A stretch of 64,000 bases of DNA from Phycomyces nitens (GCA_022702545.1 JAHRBC010000006.1:2418001-2482000); one strand, 5' to 3'. Positions 33,083 to 43,559 are shown, counted from the first letter of the stretch. Translations and numbers: made by a program. The notes: a model not told the origin generated them from the sequence alone.

Positions 33083-35922
33083 TTAAAGGTCAGCTAGTTG
33101 ACTAAGGACGAGTTTTGAGCCACGTTTGAGCTCTGGCCAAACAACATATTTTGTAACACTGGTTGTGATAGTGTTATGTGTTGGTTCAGAGACAACCAGG
33201 CCAACAAGCTCCTTCACATCTGAAAGATGCACGACTTTGATCTTGTCCTCAACGTTTGACACAATTGGAATGCCATTAGTGACATAAACAGGGTACACCA
33301 ACACAAGAGCAAGGGGCCACCTCTTCCCACCAAACACATGCTCAAAGAACAGAACGACTTTGCCAAAGAAATCCTTATAGACACCAGAATACCTGCGGCG
33401 GTTGCAGCGGTTCTTATCCACTTGTAGTTGAAGACGAACATGATAAGCCTCTCTTGATGTATTTTGGTCAAGTGCAGAGTCAATCACACAACCATTAATG
33501 AATGCCTTGTGGCTTGTTTGTATGGCTGCTTCAAGACTACTGCACTCTTCCCCCTTTGATACATAGAATTCTCTAAGAAGTTCTGAAAGACAATTAATGC
33601 CTTCAAAAGTATCAAAGATAGTTCTGTTTCTTAAAGGGCCCCAGAACTCAATATCGCAATTGGCATTAACAAGTCAACCTTCTTCACATCTTGGCCAGCC
33701 AGCAGAGGCATCTTTGTATGTCAGGATTGTCACTGTCTTTGTTGTTGTTGCTTGGTTATTGTTGCTTTGTTGTTGTTGTTGCCGGATATGGGCCAGAGTG
33801 ACCATGACATTCCCTGCGTTCACACCTATGGCAGAGTTACTCTTGATTGCTCTAGAGTACTCACCAATTGCACGTTTAATAGATCTGGCACTGTACGCTC
33901 TTGGGGGGCCATATGCGTTGATCATGGCAGGGTAGTGCTGGAGCATGTGCTGGTTAATGGTAAAGATTTGGAGATCCACACTACCATTTGTCACGAGAAT
34001 GTCAAGGTAGGCATTCCATGACACCAATTTTCTAAAAAATATTCACACAATAAGTTAAAAATGACAAATACATATATACATATATTGCTAAACATACCTG
34101 TTTATTGAGCATTGCTCTTCTGCTGATAGCTCCCAGCTCATGAGCAAGTTACAGGCCTGCACAAGACCAAGCAATTCCTTCCTGGCATCCTTGTTGCGAA
34201 TCCGCTTGGTGACCAAGGTGGGGACAACAAAAATGAGAAAGTCTGCCCAGTCAATGGCACGGAAGTATCCAGCCTTTGTGGAAACATCTCTCCAGGCACC
34301 GTGGAATGATGTGGGGATGGTTTTTTTTGTAATGACCATCACAGCACCAATCTCTTTCTGGGCAGCAGCAGAAAGAAAGAATGGGTTGGCCTTTCCATAT
34401 TTTCCCGAAAGAAGGCCCCAGACTTGCTTGCCAATACCATGGCAAAGGCCGTGCATCTTATCTAGCGCAAAGAAAAAGGGACCAGAGAATGACTTCAAAG
34501 CGGCCAGAGGAGACGGACCAGTGAGGCCTTGGGTGTTGGAGGCAGGGGCAGCAGCAAAGTTCTTGAAACTTTCCAATGATCTCAGAGAGGCGGAAGGCGA
34601 CATACAGAAATATTGGCCGTGTCCAGGAGACTGGCCAACAACATGGCAGATGCGGCATCCATTCTTGCTCATATGCCCAGCATGGCAAGCCAGCTTCGCC
34701 AAAGCTGGGATATCACCAGTAACTATCAGGACGTGAACCTTTGCCTTGATTGTGTCCGTTGGTGTCTTTATAACCAATCCTCCTGTTTACATGACTCAGA
34801 GATCTGCCATTGTTGGCTTGAGAAATGACCAGAAATCGGCAGGTGCAGTTGGGCCAGGGATCATTGCAATCTGGATCATATTGCTGTGCTCATAACGGAC
34901 CATTGGATCCAGGTTCAGGATGGTGGCGTGAACGATGGTCACTGACCCAGGAGCCTTGTGGGGTGCGAACCCATTAACAGACAACAAGATGACAACATTG
35001 TGTTTTCCAGAAAAAATGTGCTTCATCGACTGGTATACTTCTCTGTCAAATACATCAGCCTTGGTTCCATTGGTGTTGGGCTCATGGTTGTGTCGGTACA
35101 ACATTGCCTCTCTGGTGCTATCGTTGGCCAACACCAGAGCGAGCTGCCTTGCCAAAGGAAGCTGGACCATGGTTGCAGCGGGAACCTGTGCTTCATTGTC
35201 TTGTTCAATGGTATAACGAGATTCGCCACAGTTATGGCACTCGTGTTTGTACTCTTTGTTAAACAGCATACAACCATTGCGGCATATGTCATATCTGTCT
35301 TCCTTCACACCAGAGAAGCGTTCCAGAAGATCTTTTCCAAGATACGGCGTGCATGCTCTATATGACATCTCTGTATTGCTAAGAATGCTGTTGAAGTGCT
35401 TGGCAATCATCTCATGGGCTTGATGAGAAATACCAAACTCCTTGATGATTCTCATGAATTCAAGATTCAAGATATCATCTTTGCTTGGAGAAGGAATTGG
35501 GCGAGTGAAATCAAATACCAAGGGTGTGGTTGTCTCATCGTCATTCTTTAATAAGATAAGTGATTAATATAATATGCTTATATAGCCATGTTTATTACTT
35601 ACCATAGGCTCATTAACATCATTGTTGTTGAAATCATCAGCATATTCAATATCAGACATCTCGGACAACACCCTATTTGTTTATAAGTATAAAGTAAGTA
35701 TACATCATACTGATCATGCATTTATGCTTTATAAACTTACTTGGCAGACATATCAGATGCGATTTCTAAAGGGGAAACGTCTTGAACATTTGCTTCATGT
35801 GCAATTCTTTCCAGTTTTCTCTTCAGGCAACGGGTTTTGCAATTGGAGGCTCTTCTAACGCAACTGTAAGACTTGTTACAGATGGCACATTGGTAGCAGA
35901 AGGGCTTTGTGATTGAGGACAT
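33083..35922 (-). pseudogene. CACTA transposase of D2, three in-frame stops
   Basis: Exon 1 (35,922-35,741) encodes a Cys-rich start (CYQCAICNKSYSC). A small exon (about 35,685-35,605) and a long exon from about 35,547 follow. Motifs include a second Cys cluster (CHNCGESRYTI), VNGFAPHKAPGS, IAMIPGPTAPADFW, then TGDIPALAKLACHAGH and ALDKMHGLCHGIGKQVWG, equivalents of the MPGPK and DPMHN blocks in A-C. A later exon starts near 34,034 (after a GTATGT...TTTTAG intron) and runs to the TAA at 33,083. TGA at 34,796-34,798, TAA at 34,787-34,789 and TGA at 33,674-33,676 interrupt an otherwise continuous frame. The protein is clearly diverged from the A-C transposases. Confidence 0.75.
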
Positions 35923-36366
35923 TTTTTGAGAGAGGAAATAAGGTATGTTTTGGAAAGTGAGAATAGAGATAAATGATTTTAGAGAACTCATATTTATAGT
36001 AATCTTTCAAAGATGTTTTAAATATCAGCGATATAATACCTAGACAGGGGAACCTATTAAAGAGGTTGATATAAACTATTTCTGTAAACTCTTCCTTGAG
36101 ACAAAGGTAAGATATTTAATCCATTGCTATTAGATACTAAACATTTATCCACTCCTATACATTCTAAACATACTGAAACCTTTTGATGAAGATGATTGGA
36201 TATGTTCAGAACATTATAAGTACCTATAAAAACTAAAATACTAAGTTTCACTGAAAAGAACCAATAGATTTAGCTCATAGATTATGAAAATAATCACAAG
36301 TCCAAGAAAAAATTTTCTTTACTTTCTTCACAACAAACCCTCAGTTCTGACAATATTTTTTTTATT

Positions 36367-36941
36367 ATGAACAACACAGATAATTCAGTCATCCAAGAGA
36401 CTCTGCATACTTTGCAGAAAGGCCAAGAAGCAATCCAAAATGAACAACAAGTCACAAAACAAGAGATTGCATGCATTCGTAATGATTTGGATAAAATCAT
36501 GTGCCCAAAGGAAGATGTTATTATCCCTTGCAATGTAAGTAACTAATGAAACAATACTGCGCTTGACTAACTTTGAAATAATAGACTTCCAATGGCACTA
36601 TACCAAGACCAGTGTCTAAGATCTCTCAAATAACTTGGGCGCATATTCTTAACATGATGAGCCAAGATCTTGGGATTGAAGTAAACCATGAAAACAAATC
36701 TACAGTCCATACTTGTACGAAACTAGTATGTGATCAGCTGGCTTCTTTCCCTTCTGTCTTGGCTCTTGGACCTTCTGCTGGTTGGAAATCTATATCTAAA
36801 GAAGACAAGCATACAGCTTGTACCCAACATGCACTTCTCCTTAAAGCACAAGGAATTGACTTTACTAGATGCCATGATAATTGGGCATCTGCAGCAAGAA
36901 TCTGTCAACTTTGGCGAGACCATTGCAGAAGACAACAATAA
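36367..36941 (+). CDS. Accessory protein of D2, two exons
   Basis: Exons 36,367-36,534 and 36,585-36,941, phase 0, give 174 residues. Exon 1 is a Gln/Glu-rich amphipathic stretch (LQKGQEAIQNEQQVTKQEIA) likely to form a coiled coil. Exon 2 has SQITWAHILNMMSQDLGIEV, PSAGWKSISKEDKHTACTQH and a basic end (LWRDHCRRQQ). No similarity to the W-R-S-D-E proteins of A-C was visible. It reads away from the transposase, so the intergenic 36.0-36.36 kb may be a shared promoter region. The frame is intact although the transposase is dead. Function unknown. Confidence 0.6.
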
Positions 36942-37442
36942 TCAGTAAGTTATTAAACTGGTAAGAATATGATTATTATTATTATTAAATAATACTAACA
37001 TTAACATTAATGACATTAAAATCGCTATCAATTAAAAATTATTATATGATAAATGTATAATAAAGCTAAAAGATATATAAAATAAGAACTAATTGAATCA
37101 ATATTATTGTTTAATAAATATATTATTTAAAATAAATATAATTAAGAACCAATTAAATCTGTATCATTATTGTAATAAATATATTATTAACCTAAAATAT
37201 ATAAAATGAAGAACCAATTGAATGAATTTTATTGTAATAATGGCCAATTAAGTATAATAGCAAAGCCAAGTTAAACCCACAATGTTCAATTAAAAATGTT
37301 AAATAGCCAAAGACTACATAAATTAGAACCAATAGAGAATGTTGTATAAAATCCAGGATGTGTTATCGGTGTATTAAAAAATCACTGTACATCTCTAATA
37401 AAGCAGAGATATTTAATAGTCCATAAATGTAATTTGTATAAT

Positions 37443-37481
37443 GGGTGCGGTTTACAGTAAACTGCACCCAGAACCGCACCC
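37443..37481. repeat. Subterminal hairpin of D2
   Basis: GGGTGCGGTT (37,443-37,452) pairs with AACCGCACCC (37,472-37,481). Inside is a smaller palindrome GTTTAC-A-GTAAAC. It ends 15 bp from the right terminus. Confidence 0.75.
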
Positions 37482-37607
37482 TTTTTTCCCGTAGTGGGGA
37501 TGGATGTATTTAGCTATACTATATGATATGAGATGATGGTTAATAAATATAGACAAACATACATACAGATATTACTTTACCTTGGAATAGTTGAGTACAT
37601 ATGCCTA

Positions 37608-38937
37608 AACTCACACACAAAAATGTTTGGACCTCTCACAAAAATCCTAAAAAAAATGGTTTTTTTGAAAAATAAAAACATTATTTTCTCTTCTTTTTAC
37701 TAATTAACACCAACATGAAAATATCATTTGCAGCAGAGAACATTCGCGGCCCATATTATAAGGCTGATGAGCTCAAGTTTGGTGGAATCATGTACTTGCA
37801 CTTGGCTGAGATTGGTCCCACAAGGATTTTGGCAATTGTCGAAATGAATTTGTCAACTGTCAAGAAGATCCTTAAGAGATTCAAAGAAACAGGATCTCCC
37901 CTTCCTAGAAAGAGCTCTGGACGACCAAAAATAATTAACGAGAGGACGGAGAGACATCTTGTGCAATGCGTAGGGAAGAATCCATTTGCCAATTACAATC
38001 AGCTGAGATTCGCATTGCAGGAGATAGAGATTATTGTCTGTAGAGCAACAGTAAGCAGTTGTCTCAAGAACCTTGGCTTTGGTGCTTATATTGCAGCTCA
38101 TAAGCCAGCTTTAACAGAAAGACACAAGCAAAGAAGACTGCAATGGGCCAAGGATCATGTCAATTGGACAGATGACCAATGGAGCAGTGTAGTCTGGTCT
38201 GATGAGTCACGATTCACAGTCGAGGGCAATGATGGCGGTGCTCGGGTGATCAGACGAGTTGGAGAGAGGTACCAGGAAGGGAATATTGTACCAGTGACGA
38301 AGTGGGGCAAGGGTAGTGCCATGATATGGAGCTGTTTCTGGGCAGGTGGTTTTGGCCCTTTGGTCTTCCTCAAAGGCAATGTAAACCAAGACGTATATGT
38401 CAACACTTTGGCCCAGAACTTCCTTCCCTGGGTCAAAAATCTGGCAGAGGAACAGGATAAGGAGTTCATACTCCAAGAAGACGGCGCCAGCTGCCATACT
38501 GGCTCCTATGCGAAGTGGTGGAAAGAGGGTCATGCAATCAAAGGCTTTGAGTACTGGCCTGCTCAAAGTCCTGATTTAAATCCCATTGAGCACGTTTGGT
38601 GGGCCCTTGAAGTAAAGATGAGTGAAGTAAGGGCCAGTATCCAAAATGTGGCCGATTTGAAGGTTGCAATGCAACGACAATGGCAGATACTGGGCACTGA
38701 ACTTGCTTCACGTTTAGTGGGGAGTATGCAAAGTCAATGTCAGGCAGTGATTGATGCAAAAGGCAGTCATACTAAATCCTAGTTTGTTATTTTTTTTTAA
38801 TAAATGAATACTTGACATGTATATCTTTTTATGTTTCAAGTTTGGATGCTCTAGCTATCATCACTGTTGAATATATGTAAGCATTTCTTTCCTTGAAAAA
38901 TTATTTGCATAGGTCCAAACATTCTTTTATCTGAGTT
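37608..38937. mobile_element. Tc1-like DNA transposon, complete
   Basis: About 27-bp imperfect inverted ends at 37,608-37,634 (AACTCACACACAAAAATGTT then TGGACCT) and 38,911-38,937, identical over the inner 13 bp AATGTTTGGACCT. TA dinucleotides flank both sides (37,606-37,607 and 38,938-38,939), as expected for Tc1/mariner. The length is 1330 bp and it holds one intact transposase gene. It sits 109 bp right of D2. Confidence 0.85.
37715..38782 (+). CDS. Tc1-like transposase, DD35E
   Basis: 355 residues, one exon, no lesions. The N-terminal half has a paired-like helix-turn-helix region (STVKKILKRFKETG) and the GRP linker (SSGRPKI). The catalytic triad is D163 (VWSDESRFTV), D256 (LQEDGASCH) and E292 (SPDLNPIEHVW), with 35 residues between the second Asp and Glu, instead of the 34 typical for Tc1. 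A glycine-rich box is present around residues 215-220 (FWAGGFG). It cuts and pastes the element through its terminal repeats in the nucleus. The intact frame and matched ends suggest recent activity. Confidence 0.9.
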   Translation: MKISFAAENIRGPYYKADELKFGGIMYLHLAEIGPTRILAIVEMNLSTVKKILKRFKETGSPLPRKSSGRPKIINERTERHLVQCVGKNPFANYNQLRFALQEIEIIVCRATVSSCLKNLGFGAYIAAHKPALTERHKQRRLQWAKDHVNWTDDQWSSVVWSDESRFTVEGNDGGARVIRRVGERYQEGNIVPVTKWGKGSAMIWSCFWAGGFGPLVFLKGNVNQDVYVNTLAQNFLPWVKNLAEEQDKEFILQEDGASCHTGSYAKWWKEGHAIKGFEYWPAQSPDLNPIEHVWWALEVKMSEVRASIQNVADLKVAMQRQWQILGTELASRLVGSMQSQCQAVIDAKGSHTKS

Positions 38938-38939
38938 TA

Positions 38940-39536
38940 TAACAAAAAGTAATGTTATTAATAGTAAATAATATTTTTTTAAAAAGATACTAACCAAGTG
39001 TAAAAATAACCAGCAGTAGAAGAAAAAGAAAAATAAAGGAAAAGTAAATACTTTGTGATAAATGTTGGTTTGACCCTGAGAAATGGCGGCTGATAAAATA
39101 TATTTTCTTAAAGAAGCTATTTGTATCTATTGGTGCAGTTAAACACATATAGATACTTTTCTAAGTTGGGAATTTTTGATGGTATCATCCTTGCATGTCT
39201 TCTCAAAGTTTGAGTAGAGACCATAACTGAACCTCTGCTATCAAGTGAGCAGATTGAACATCTGAAATTCACTTTGTTATTATTATAGTTGAACACTTTT
39301 AGGTATTGATCTTTGTATAATTAGCAAGGAAAAGGGTTTATAATTATAGTTTATTTGTTGCTTTTTATAGTTAAAATGTAACAGCCAAAAGATACAATCT
39401 GCTCTGTACCCAATAGAATACTCTTTACATTATCATCGGCGCTAAAAATAAGAAAAGCTAGTTGAGTTGAATTATTCTTAATTTTATATCAAATAATAAT
39501 TAATTTTGCCAAAGATAGAAACAATGGATTTTTGTA
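38940..39536. other. AT-rich interval ending in a CACTA-type terminus
   Basis: No gene. The stretch ends GGATTTTTGTAGTG at about 39,526-39,539, the inverse of CACTACAAAAATCC. It directly abuts integrase coding sequence and may be the right end of another CACTA-like element inserted there. Confidence 0.4.
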
Positions 39537-39539
39537 GTG

Positions 39540-39923
39540 TTAGAGGTCCCAACCAAGACCTATGAAGCAGAAATCTGGGTTGACTACCTTAATACTCATA
39601 TCCCTATCCTACACAAGCAAGCACTGGAAAATATCAAGAAGGCTCAGGCCAGACAGAAACACTTTTATAATAAAGGCAAGGCCATAGAGAAGAAGTACCA
39701 GCCTGGAGATCTTGTCGCCTACAGGAATCTAGAAAAACTCCACTTCCCCAAAGAACGTTGGTCAGGACCCTGGACTATCATCAAGGCTAACAACAAGAAC
39801 AAAAATTCCTATGTCATCCAAAGATGAGTGAACAACCATGACTCGACAACCACTGCCAATATCAGACACTTCTGCCCCTGGCATGTCAAGCCAAACCTTC
39901 CCATAAGAGAGGGGACAATGTAA
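39540..39923 (+). pseudogene. Ty3-type integrase C-terminal fragment
   Basis: The reading frame from the junction near 39,540 encodes the integrase tail: a helical Lys-rich stretch (KKAQARQKHFYNKGK), YQPGDLVAYRNLEKLHFPKE and RWSGPWTIIKANN (the GPY/F-like module), then an in-frame TGA at 39,825-39,827 after SYVIQR. The frame continues past the stop (IRHFCPWHVKPNLPIREG) into the LTR. Everything upstream is missing. Confidence 0.75.
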
Positions 39924-40079
39924 TGAATCAGAAACAGTAAATCCAAATTAGGATAGTGATTATAAAAGCCACATAAATAGTCAGAACAAATGAAAATAAA
40001 AGACAGTTCTTTTTTTCTACTCTGAGCTACTGTTTGCTACCTTCTAACCCCAATCCCTAAGAAATATTACAATTTCACA
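39919..40079 (+). repeat. Short LTR (about 161 bp) of the truncated integrase element
   Basis: Starts TGTAATGAATCAG directly after a GAGAGGGGACAA purine tract and ends AATTTCACA. TG...CA ends. No second copy in the window. Confidence 0.55.
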
Positions 40080-40080
40080 G

Positions 40081-40407
40081 GACAAACTTGTCTCACTTGA
40101 TGAAGTCCAGAAAATCGGTAAAGAGCACTTTACAGTCAGAGCAATTGTAGCCCACAGAGAACTGTCCAAAGAAAAATACAAATATAGAGTTAGATGGGAA
40201 GGCTATGAAGAAAAGGATGATACATGGCAAGACCCAGAATCGTTTAGCAGCTCTAAACCTATTGCAGATTATTGGGATCAACTTGGTACAATACTAACAG
40301 ACAAGACACCACTAAATCAGACATGCACAGTCAATACAATGTTCATTAGCAAACACGGCAACACACAGCATACACCTACATACCAAAGCAAATGCACAAG
40401 ATGCTAA
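40081..40407 (+). pseudogene. Chromodomain fragment of another Ty3 element
   Basis: Open for 108 codons to TAA 40,405-40,407. A chromodomain is visible: VRAIVAHRELSKEKYKYRVR then WEGYEEKDDTWQDPESF and IADYWDQL. It is similar in plan to the Ty3 element at 27-32 kb but not the same sequence. The rest of its gag-pol is missing on the left, where the LTR at 39,919-40,079 abuts it. Confidence 0.75.
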
Positions 40408-40421
40408 TATGGTCCTTTCAG

Positions 40422-40507
40422 TTTAAAGTAGCTCAACCTCTACAAAACGGTTATTCAACCTCTGCAAAAAGGTTATTCAACCTCTGCAAAACAGTTATTC
40501 AACCTGG
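40422..40507 (+). repeat. Tandem repeat of about 24 bp before the polypurine tract
   Basis: Four copies of a unit like TTATTCAACCTCTGCAAAA(C/A)GG lie between the chromodomain fragment and the GGAAGGGGGTAA tract of the next LTR. Confidence 0.8.
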
Positions 40508-40517
40508 AAGGGGGTAA

Positions 40518-40812
40518 TGTATTATACACACCACAGTTGAACGAAATACAAACTCCACAACCAATCTCTAGTTACTACTTGCTAATGACCCTGGCAAGTT
40601 AACATCTCAGGAGCAGTTACACACCAGACATATATACACTTCACACTGCTACATTAATAACCAACCATTACATGACAGGGACTTTAATTACAAGGGAATT
40701 TGAATAATAGTATATAAGCAATCATAATATTCTTTCTTCAATAAATAACACTCTCACAGTATTCTTATTTCACTTAAAAGATACTAACAAACCATATACC
40801 TCACCTATAACA
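40518..40812 (+). repeat. LTR (about 295 bp) of the chromodomain element
   Basis: Begins TGTATTATACACACC right after GGAAGGGGGTAA and ends CACCTATAACA. It contains a TATATAAG box and an AATAAA signal (about 40,739). The 5' partner is absent. Confidence 0.65.
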
Positions 40813-41094
40813 AGCCTGTTTGTGTGTACTCAGATGATTGGAGCATCCTACCAGTAATATATCTTCCCCTCCAAGATCTGAAGCCTCTCAAAGGAAAGTC
40901 ATTGCCAATGGTCTTGCACCATGTGCATGGGTGCCACTAGACAACAGTCAAAGTTAAGCCTCATGTACATTGGTCCTGGCCAGAGGTTAATGTGCTCTAC
41001 TTTGATGCTGTCCATAGAGGGTCTATAGTTGACTGTTTTACAACAACTTGGAATTATTGGGGTCAATTCCCAAAGCACAAAAGTAATTGATTTG
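40813..41094 (+). pseudogene. Unidentified coding-like relic
   Basis: A rightward frame gives KPHVHWSWPEVNVLYFDAVH followed by RGSIVDCFTTTWNYWG, interrupted by a stop upstream. It looks protein-derived but I do not recognise the family. It runs into the triplet repeat at 41,095. Confidence 0.3.
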
Positions 41095-41165
41095 CTACTA
41101 CCACTACCACTACCACTACCACTACTACTACCACTACCACTACCACTACCACTGCCACTGCCACA
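41095..41165. repeat. Triplet microsatellite
   Basis: About 71 bp of TAC/CAC triplets (CTACTACCACTACCACTACC and so on), ending CACTGCCACTGCCACA. Confidence 0.95.
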
Positions 41166-42233
41166 ACTTTAAATACTGTACTATCAGAAATTATTAATCT
41201 TTCTTAACTTTTATTTTCTTCTACATGCTTATCTCTAATATACTCTAAATCTTTCTTTCTCTACATATTAAGCAAACATGACTACTTTCTGTCATGATAA
41301 GGTTAAATGTAAACCTCAATTGGAAGAGAATATTATTGGTTGTAATTAGTTTTGAGTGTGACATTTTCTCATTAATAAGCAAATGAATTTGAATTTACAA
41401 CCAATTACAGCTATTTATTTGATTGTACAATCTGCGAAAGAGTAAAGATATATAGTTTTTAAAGAATATCTCTTTTATTTCGAATGATAGAAGCAAGATA
41501 TTCTCTAGTAATGTGTATATATTATATTAAATAATGATATAAAGAAACAGAAGAATTGCTTTTATTTTAAATGTAAAAACAGGTAAAATATATCAATTTT
41601 TTCACTTTTTTAACTGTCCAAGATACACTTTGTTTGCCTATAACACTGTTTCCTATATAATAATATGCTATTTAATTTTTGTAGAGATATTCTGTGCATA
41701 TATTATACTAGAATACTTTGTTTGAAAGTGATTTTTTACATTATCTTTAAATTGTTATTTTTTGATAAATATTTCACAAATCAATTGTGCAAACTTTTTG
41801 TAATAATCCCTTTAAAGATGTTTAAAAAAACAATTTGAAATATTTTATTTCTCACTTTATAGAGAAAAAATCAACAAATCGAACTATCCTATTCTCATAT
41901 TTCTATATATTTTTTTGGATTATTTATGAGTTTTTAAAAAATAAATAAAAGTGAAAGGGAAATATTACGGAAAAATGTTTTCCCAATTTTGCATGATATA
42001 TCTCTATGAAAAGAGAAGTGATTATATTGAGGAGATAAAGGGGACCATTTTTTAGGGGACAGAGTTACACAAGACCAGGTGTCTTGACGCGAGCCGGACA
42101 TAAGCCAAGTAGTCACACTCACGCTTTTTTACCAGAACATTGAAAATATTTTGTGTAACATCCTGTACTTTACAGGTGTCCCATAAGATTAATGATGTAA
42201 AAACTAAAAACAATGCTTACAAACAACTAAATA
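41166..42233. other. No gene recognised
   Basis: Very AT-rich with short frames only. A small GC-richer patch at about 42,040-42,125 (leftward reading MSVTTWLMSGSRQDTW) is not a recognisable domain. Confidence 0.5.
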
Positions 42234-42921
42234 TTGGGCCTATTTTCACTTAGCTTGCAAACATATCGCAATACAAAGAAAGATGCTCCGTTCCAATGGA
42301 TACACTTGCAGTCAACTAGAAATGCAATTGCTGCCATTCATAGTGTTGGTGCTGATGGTAACTGTGGCTTTCGAGCTGTCAGTTTTGGTGTACACAAGGA
42401 CCAATGCAAATGGATAGATGTAAAGTGATATGCTCAAGATGTATATGAGATACAAAGACACTCTATACAAAGCAATTGGCACAGATGCTGTAGTCCAGTA
42501 TGAAGAGGAGAGAATGATCAACAGACTTCAGTCCACCAAATTGCCTTGTTTGGGGCAAACAGACCTATCCTTGTGGTTCAGCACCTTTATCTGCCCTCAA
42601 ATTGTTGCTGACACATACCAAAGACCAGTAATAATCTATACGTACTCTGAACATTCTGTCAGAACCACAGGCAAACTGAATGCATACCATGAATCTCAAG
42701 TTTATTGGCTACTCATTCACATGGAATTAACAACTGCTGACAATCCGATCACACTTCTTCTTTCCTTTTCGCACTTTTACTACGTTGAAATTCAACGTAC
42801 CCCTACAGGCCGAATGAAGAAATTCGATAAGCCAACTCTCAACTTTGACCATGTTCGAATTAGAGAGGCATTCCCTCAGACATGCAACAGTGTCGACTAC
42901 TCGGTCCTTTTTAAGAGTTAA
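42234..42921 (+). pseudogene. OTU-like cysteine protease, frameshifted; probably mobile-element derived
   Basis: The first part (42,234-42,428) ends WIDVK and contains VGADGNCGFRAVS, the D-G-N-C box of OTU proteases with the nucleophile Cys. The second part (42,430-42,921) resumes in another frame (DMLKMYMRYKDTLYKAIGTD) and includes LWFSTFICPQIVADTY and a final SFSHFYYVEIQ with the candidate catalytic His. One extra T near 42,426 would explain the shift. OTU proteases cleave ubiquitin chains; stand-alone copies next to transposons are common in many eukaryotes and may travel with them. A sequencing error cannot be excluded. Confidence 0.7.
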
Positions 42922-42954
42922 AATATATATATTATATCAATTACAGTACTAAAA

Positions 42955-43200
42955 TTCACTTTTACAAAGAAAAAGTCTACATTAGTCTTTTTTGATATCC
43001 TTGTGGTGGGAGTGTATTGAGGGAGTGTATGAAAAAGACATTCACTTTACAAAAAAAAAGTCTATGTCACACTTTTCCATTATCTTTTGGTGGGAGTGTA
43101 TTGAGGGAGTGTATGAAGAACTAATTACAATCCTCACAAAAAGCTTACGTCAGAATTTTTTGGTTTTTTGACGGGCGGAGTGTAATAAGGGAGTGTATCA
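42955..43200. repeat. Three-copy diverged tandem repeat (about 80-90 bp)
   Basis: Copies at about 42,955-43,031, 43,042-43,115 and 43,132-43,200. Each has a TTTACAAAAAAAAGTCTA-like start and ends GGGAGTGTATTGAGGGAGTG followed by TATGA; the third copy is the most diverged. It lies between the OTU relic and the cyclophilin gene. Confidence 0.75.
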
Positions 43201-43559
43201 AGAATCTCCCAAAAAAAAACGTCGTGTACGAGAGGATAAACGTCGTGTTTAAATAATCACTTTAAATATTATTAAATGTTTTGTGCCATGACTGTAGATA
43301 TCTCAATATAAATAGGGACTGGTCTGCTAAATCAAAGGTATGGAGATGCTGACCTGGTTTTTTCTTGTATATGATTTATGAAACCTATTCCTATACATAT
43401 CTTGTTATTTTACTGGAAAACATGTCTTGATATTCACTTTTGAGTCTTGATATTGAAGCGATGGGGTATAAATCGCACACAGGTCACGTGTTTCTGCCAG
43501 ATTATAAATGTCTACCTATTTTTGAAAAGAGTAGATTCCTGGCTTTAATAAAGACAATC

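Larger units (their letters stand above)
26078..37496. mobile_element. CACTA transposon D2 (outermost of a three-level nest)
   Basis: The left end CACTACGGGAAAAAGG is at 26,078; the right end TTTTTTCCCGTAGTG ends at 37,496. GGG precedes the left end (26,075-26,077) and follows the right end (37,497-37,499), a 3-bp target duplication. Removing the inner element D1 and one TAA leaves about 4.7 kb. D2 carries a leftward transposase (35,922-33,083) and a rightward accessory gene (36,367-36,941) in divergent arrangement, unlike A-C. The transposase has three in-frame stops, so the copy is defective. Confidence 0.88.

Noticed and set aside
33597..33935. Rightward 112-codon frame opposite the D2 transposase
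   Set aside because: It lies antisense to conserved transposase coding sequence and has no motif of its own.
34140..34736. Rightward 198-codon frame opposite the D2 transposase
   Set aside because: The minus strand carries the recognisable transposase (TGDIPALAKLACHAGH); the + frame is a shadow.
42040..42125. GC-richer patch with a leftward frame (MSVTTWLMSGSRQDTW)
   Set aside because: Too short and unrecognised; no flanking structure to support a gene or RNA.
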